This document shows, piece after piece, positions 59,978-64,000 of a DNA stretch of 64,000 bases. Source of the stretch: Corallium rubrum (taxonomy: Eukaryota > Cnidaria > Anthozoa > Scleralcyonacea > Coralliidae). The position numbers and the translations under genes were made by a program. The stretch is from assembly GCA_964035015.1 (NCBI GenBank), contig OZ035997.1, forward strand, positions 27,780,067 through 27,844,066, read 5' to 3'. The notes under the pieces were generated by a model. The model searched no databases. It was not told the DNA's origin and saw only the letters and a list, made by a program, of their open reading frames with translations. Every line of letters begins with the position of its first letter. The stretch's first letter is position 1.

Positions 59978-60660
59978 ATTATGGCTGTACAAGACTTGTT
60001 TTTCCTTTCTCGAACATACTTCGGGATGAAAGATTCGGCACCAAAAATTTCTATCAGTGTAAACATCTTGAAGATATGGCCGATCGTTTCTCTCAAACGC
60101 GGACTGCACAGTCTCGCAAATACTACAAGACATTGCAGTATATTCGCTATTTCGCTTTTATATTTCTGTGGCACTTGAAATTGAACCTTCGCGTTCAAGC
60201 TGCGATCAGAAAGGCTAATACACGTGCAGCCGGATTATATTTAGATTTATTAGATCGCGAAAACCTTCGATAAACAATAAAAAAATGCCCAATTTAGTTA
60301 AATAGGTTATGTTTACCTTATGGCCGTAGAAGACTTGTTCTTCTTGTCGTCTCGAACATACTTGGGGATGTACGATTCGGCAGCGAAATTTCTACTGAGT
60401 GTCAAGCTCGTGTTGTTGATGGCGCTCAGAGCTCCTCGAGCGAGACGTTTGGCAACGCGTCGATTCGTTGCTTTAGACCAGCATTAATATCTCGGAGATA
60501 TCACTGATCTTCATTTTCAAACGCAGAAAGTACGGTTTCGTATGAAACACTTCCCGCAGACATAGCACTCTAGCAGTATGCTCTGATAATCTTATTTACT
60601 CTGACAAGTCGGAAATTGAACCTTCGTAGTCAAGCTTCGATCAGAAAGGCCGTAGTAATA
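59978..60660 (-). pseudogene. Tandemly duplicated coding remnant inside the hAT element
   Basis: On the minus strand both copies encode a similar segment, AESFIPKYVRERKNKSCTAI and AESYIPKYVRDDKKNKSSTA. The second copy continues into a possible donor GTAAAC near 60320. Copies are about 340 bp apart and differ at many bases but keep the protein, which suggests past coding function. I do not recognise the protein. Confidence 0.4.
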
Positions 60661-60686
60661 CTGTATTACGTTTCTCTCTGACGAAG

Positions 60687-60717
60687 GGCCTTCGCTCGAA
60701 ACGTTAGACCACTTACG
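60687..60717 (+). ncRNA. Degenerate hammerhead-like motif
   Basis: CTGACGA, a GGGC-CTTC-GCTC stem II, and GAAACG follow in hammerhead order. One extra A precedes stem II, and stem III is minimal or absent. This form is familiar from Penelope element termini, but activity is doubtful. Confidence 0.4.
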
Positions 60718-61311
60718 TTCTCTGTTTCTCCAGTATTAACCTACTATACGATATTTCGATCGTAGTAATATTATGCTGATTGCTGAAGCATATACCCCAC
60801 GCTGCGATAAGTCATGACTAACCAAAAAAATACAGCCAATGACTATTCAGATATTTCTCGAATTAGCCAATCATATAGCTTGTTTATGAGCCCCTGACCG
60901 CTCAAAGCCGGTCAGAACTCCCCGGAAAGTGGTCAACATTGACTGTGGACCAATCAAATAGCTAGATTCGGCGACAAGTTAGTCACTGCTCACGCGTAAG
61001 ACCGCTGGTTTGACTAAGCTATATTGCTTTGGGAAAAGTCAGCGCTGAACGAAATTTGACACCTGGAATAATTAATTACTGGACCGCGATTTGAATATAA
61101 TTAACCGAGTTAATTTATGACTATGCAATTTCTACGTTAGTCGCGTGACCGATTTGACTACCCCTAGATCCGCCCCTGACGCATACCACAAAAGCTGGAA
61201 TCGACAATATCCCGCATGGCGCATGTCTCTGTTCAACAAAGTTGAATGAAATGTGGCCAAGTGCGTTCAACACCTTTCAACATTTTGAGAACAATAGAAA
61301 TGTTATATAAA

Positions 61312-61438
61312 TAAGTTTTGTGGAAACACCACGTAAAATATTTCTTTGCTAAGCTTTCGGCCTGTTGACTCAGGCCTTCATCAGAAAAAAAAATTATTTA
61401 TATTACTTTATCGCCATGAAAACGTTCAAAGAATTAAT
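61312..61438. repeat. Dispersed repeat, copy 2 (CTTTCGGCCTGTTGACTCAG family)
   Basis: It matches 3091-3267. On the minus strand it reads CTGATGA, GGCCTG-loop-CAGGCC, GAAA, i.e. a hammerhead core with one extra A and no proper stem III. Confidence 0.7.
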
Positions 61439-61860
61439 AATAGAAATGTTGAACGCGTGTTGAACCAAAATTTGAACATGTTCAAATTTCGTTCAACATC
61501 ATTCAACATCATTCAACACCATTCAACACCATTCAACAACGTTCAACATCATTCAACAGGGGTGGCCAAACGCTTTTAACATGTTGAATTCAACAATGTT
61601 GAACGATGTTGAATGAAATTATGAAAGCGTTTGGCCAGGCCTTTAAGGCGGGATTCCATTCAGTGTTTCTTGTTGCACGATCGCCGTGCAATTTTTTCTT
61701 TTGGTTCGTGAGTTTCAATGTGAAACTAAGTTGAAAACTATTCAATTCAACAAAACGCTCGATCACACGATATAGTATACCCATAATCTCAAAGAAACTT
61801 TTGAGGCGTTTTTGCTGATTGCTTGGTCAAGATACAAATGAACAATAGGATATTTTATTG

Positions 61861-62120
61861 TACTGTACGAGGGGTGTATGATTGTATCACTCCTGAAAAT
61901 CTCGTACACCTTTAAAAATCCAAAAATCTCAAAAAATCCACAAAAGTCCTCAGAAAATCAGCAAAAATCTCAATTTTATCCAAAAAAAATCTCAAAAATT
62001 CTCTCCAAATCCCCCAGAAAATCCTCAGAAAATCACCAAAAATCGGAAAAAAGGGATTTTTTTTGAAAACCTCCCAAATCTAGTACACTTTTTCTGGAGT
62101 GATGCACTCCTCGGTACTGC
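61861..62120. mobile_element. Probable MITE filled with CCAAAAATCTCAAAAA-type repeat
   Basis: The left end TGTACGAGGGGTG followed by GTATCACTCC is roughly inverted at the right (GGAGTGATGCACTCCTCGGT). The interior is a strand-asymmetric A/C-rich tract of degenerate AAATCCTCAGAAAATC units. Confidence 0.5.
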
Positions 62121-62239
62121 ATGTCCGTGCAGTTATTTTTCCATCACGTAGCTCTGATCTGTGAAAACAGCTAGAATTAAGATTGAAACGTGCGGAACGA
62201 TGGGTTAACATCACAGAACCATCCTCAGAGAAACATGAG

Positions 62240-62307
62240 AGCTCAACAGGTAGAGCGGCGGACCGGTATCCCAAAGGTGCGAGTTCAAATCCCGCTCGAG
62301 TCAGCCG
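62240..62307 (+). pseudogene. tRNA-like sequence (pseudo-tRNA or SINE head)
   Basis: A D arm (GCTC-AACAGGTA-GAGC), a B box (GAGTTCAAATCCC) in a TpsiC arm GCGAG..CTCGA-like context, and a 3' part CTCGAGTC are visible. The acceptor stem has a mismatch and a wobble, and the anticodon stem pairs at only three of five positions. A functional tRNA is unlikely; a tRNA-derived SINE or decayed gene fits better. Confidence 0.45.
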
Positions 62308-62614
62308 AATTTTTCGGTTGACATAGCAGTGTTAAGAAAATCATGAAGAATCAGTTTCTCATGGGTTTACATATAACAGGACTTTAGTGTTCGATCTTTA
62401 TACTATTCAAACATCATACAGGTTATGTCATTTGACTAGTTATGTCTATAATCATGTCTTTCGCACGTTATTTGTGCTCAGTGCATGTCAGTGACATGTA
62501 AAAGTGGCACAACATAAATAATTGTAAACTTTGATGTTTCCTCGGAGTATCGTAAGTCATTTTAAGTCCAGGCCTATATCTACCACTAGCTTTTACCACG
62601 GCTAAATAATATTG

Positions 62615-63208
62615 TTAATATCTATGAAACGTCTGCCGTTTCATGACTGGAAGATTCAAGTGGGTGGCAGTATTCTTAGTTTTATTTCGTGATTCATTTT
62701 CTCCGCAGTCTGCAGCAGCAGTGATGCGTATAGCAGGTAGTTTGAATCCAAGCGATGATGACGACGTTACTTTCTTATCCAATTCCGCAATGGCGTTGTC
62801 GTGAAGTGAGTAAGTTTGTAGGTATGGTTTTTCGAAAGTAAATCTTTCTGGTACATTTACATTTAATGTTTCTGGAGCACTCACTGTCCTCCTTGCCTTC
62901 TCTCTCTTAGGGACCATTATTGTTGGTGTTTCACATGATCTGGAGTACCTCAGTTTCGACGAAAAGCCATAGATATTCAGACCGTTTCTTCCATCCCCTA
63001 CATTGTTGCGCTCATGCGAATAAAACGTTCCGGATTTTTTTGAGTTTAGACCTCGAGATGTGTTTATTAGTTCATCAGGTTTCGGTCGACGTTGCTGGGA
63101 TAGCTCCAATGTATTTAGATCAACCGGTACAGCCAGAGGTGAACGGCGACAGAGCTTGTCTCGTTTCGGTGCTTGATTTCCAATGGCGCCGTTTTGACGT
63201 TTCTTCAT
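62615..63208 (-). CDS. Hypothetical single-exon protein, 197 aa
   Basis: The ATG at 63206-63208 is supported by an in-frame TAA five codons upstream, and the frame closes at 62615. The protein is basic and polar, rich in Arg, Ser and Asn. It has no signal peptide or membrane segment, and has predicted-disordered segments such as MKKRQNGAIGNQAPKR and VPKREKARRTVSAPETLNVN. The KREKARRTVSAP stretch could be a kinase site or nuclear signal, an inference only. Composition and complexity are protein-like, unlike the repeat-derived frames nearby. I do not recognise the family. It may also be the first exon of a longer gene running left. Confidence 0.6.
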   Translation of the reverse strand: MKKRQNGAIGNQAPKRDKLCRRSPLAVPVDLNTLELSQQRRPKPDELINTSRGLNSKKSGTFYSHERNNVGDGRNGLNIYGFSSKLRYSRSCETPTIMVPKREKARRTVSAPETLNVNVPERFTFEKPYLQTYSLHDNAIAELDKKVTSSSSLGFKLPAIRITAAADCGENESRNKTKNTATHLNLPVMKRQTFHRY

Positions 63209-64000
63209 TCTTGATTTTTTCCTTTAAATTCCAAATTTGCCAAGTTGTTTGTCTTTCAGAGCCGTTAAAAACATTGAGTAAATGTTTATTTTGATGTTAC
63301 TTCCATCCTAAACATGATTGGCCGTTACGTTTTTATCCGCTAAATTATTTTCCGGGGCTCCGTCACTTCAAGAATAATTCTACCAAAAACGTTTCGATTG
63401 AAGCTCTCTCTCTTATAGAGAATACAAAGCTATCTACGCGCATCATCTGTATAATTCGTAACATAATTATAAACATGTTATTTGTTTTCTTTAAAATCTT
63501 ATTTATTATTAAAGACTATCCATATATACATCATTAACATCATTAATTTCTTCCATGTACCAGTATAGGATATAAGTAGTCTTGGTTTATATATAGTAAC
63601 TAATAACCGGGATATCGATTTGTTTAAAGCATAGAGGTATAGTAACTTGAAAGAAATATAAAAAGAATTAGCGTGAACGTCAAAACATGTAGAGAATAAA
63701 ATCAACAATGAAATAAAGTTTAACAATCACCTATAACTGGCTAACATTTTTATTTACGTGATGTGTAAATATACATTTTTATAGTCACTCATGGAGAAAC
63801 TCAACTGCACCATATGTCCGACCCGGGCATTTCTTGCATGTTTAGTTTATATGTTTGGATATGCATTAATCGCATAACCTGTTATTGGCGCTTAAATCGA
63901 CGAGATCTATATATACTTCCTTTTTTGCATTAGTTTGAAATGACAAAATTATATGTCAATGACAAAAGTTTAAGTTTAGAATCCTTTCGCTCTTCCTTTC
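63209..64000. other. AT-rich flank upstream of the hypothetical gene
   Basis: This should hold the promoter of the 62615-63208 gene. No clear TATA box, repeat or other gene is visible. Confidence 0.5.

Larger units (their letters stand above)
59327..61178. mobile_element. 1852-bp hAT-like element
   Basis: CAGGGGCGGATCTAGG at 59327 and the inverted CCTAGATCCGCCCCTG ending 61178 are classic hAT termini. ACGCAGGC (59319-59326) and ACGCATAC (61179-61186) form a diverged 8-bp target duplication, six of eight matching. No transposase frame is recognised. A diverged internal duplication (59978-60275 and 60318-60660) is present. Confidence 0.85.
59188..61642. mobile_element. TTAA-flanked element rich in TTCAACATC, interrupted by a hAT insertion
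   Basis: AAGCCTGGCCAAATGCTTTC on the left and GAAAGCGTTTGGCCAGGCCT on the right are inverted, with TTAA outside each (59184-59187, 61643-61646). Both arms are packed with TTCAACATC-like words. Removing the hAT element leaves about 600 bp. A copy of the dispersed GGCCTG repeat (61312-61438) is also inside. Confidence 0.75.

Noticed and set aside
62240-62307. A functional tRNA gene
   Set aside because: The anticodon stem pairs poorly and the acceptor stem has a mismatch, so only a tRNA-like remnant is reported.

Overview
The window is eukaryotic nuclear DNA from an invertebrate animal. It is AT-rich, its genes are split into many short exons with clean GT/AG junctions, and introns and spacers are full of transposons, foldback repeats and satellites. 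Two complete host genes can be assembled exon by exon: an OSCA/TMEM63 (CSC1-like) channel of 13 exons on the minus strand (10932-23121), and a mitochondrial type I DnaJ protein (DNAJA3/Tid1-like) of 13 exons on the plus strand (33887-55342). A third, unrecognised single-exon gene lies at 62615-63208 (minus). The intron-rich OSCA gene, CR1/L2-like LINEs, Penelope fragments with hammerhead ribozymes and abundant palindromic MITEs suggest a cnidarian or another early-branching metazoan. That assignment is an inference.

Layout. 1-2565: LINE with (TATC)n tail. 4481-9676: a 5.2-kb TA-flanked inverted-repeat element carrying a small spliced SAM-like gene, inverted duplicate TATA promoters and a 1.1-kb minisatellite. 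10932-23121: the channel gene, with introns holding microsatellites, a hAT-like 483-bp element, a Penelope RT fragment beside a well-formed hammerhead ribozyme, a 490-bp palindrome with tRNA-like arms and a perfect 130-bp palindrome. 23122-33886: the spacer between two head-to-head genes, mostly one 8507-bp transposon (25338-33844). 33887-55342: the DnaJ gene, whose introns hold a 1080-bp TIR element, minisatellites, a composite of GC-rich repeats with two reverse-transcriptase fragments, a Tc1-like helix-turn-helix ORF and foldbacks. 55343-64000: repeats, including a TTAA foldback and a hAT element nested in a TTAA element, then the hypothetical gene.

The most interesting object is the 8507-bp transposon. 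It has a perfect 8-bp target duplication (GGAATATT), inverted repeats of about 1.5 kb made mostly of a 9-bp minisatellite, a spliced minus-strand gene of at least five exons with an acidic serine-rich tract, and a plus-strand exon with a cysteine-rich CXC-like motif. I recognise no transposase. It landed 34 bp upstream of the DnaJ start codon, in what was probably a shared divergent promoter of about 2.3 kb.

The two host genes have no evident functional link: one encodes a membrane ion channel, the other a mitochondrial Hsp70 co-chaperone. Exon joins come from reading splice signals and checking phase. Both reconstructions stay open from ATG to stop and match their families in length, but transcripts were not available.
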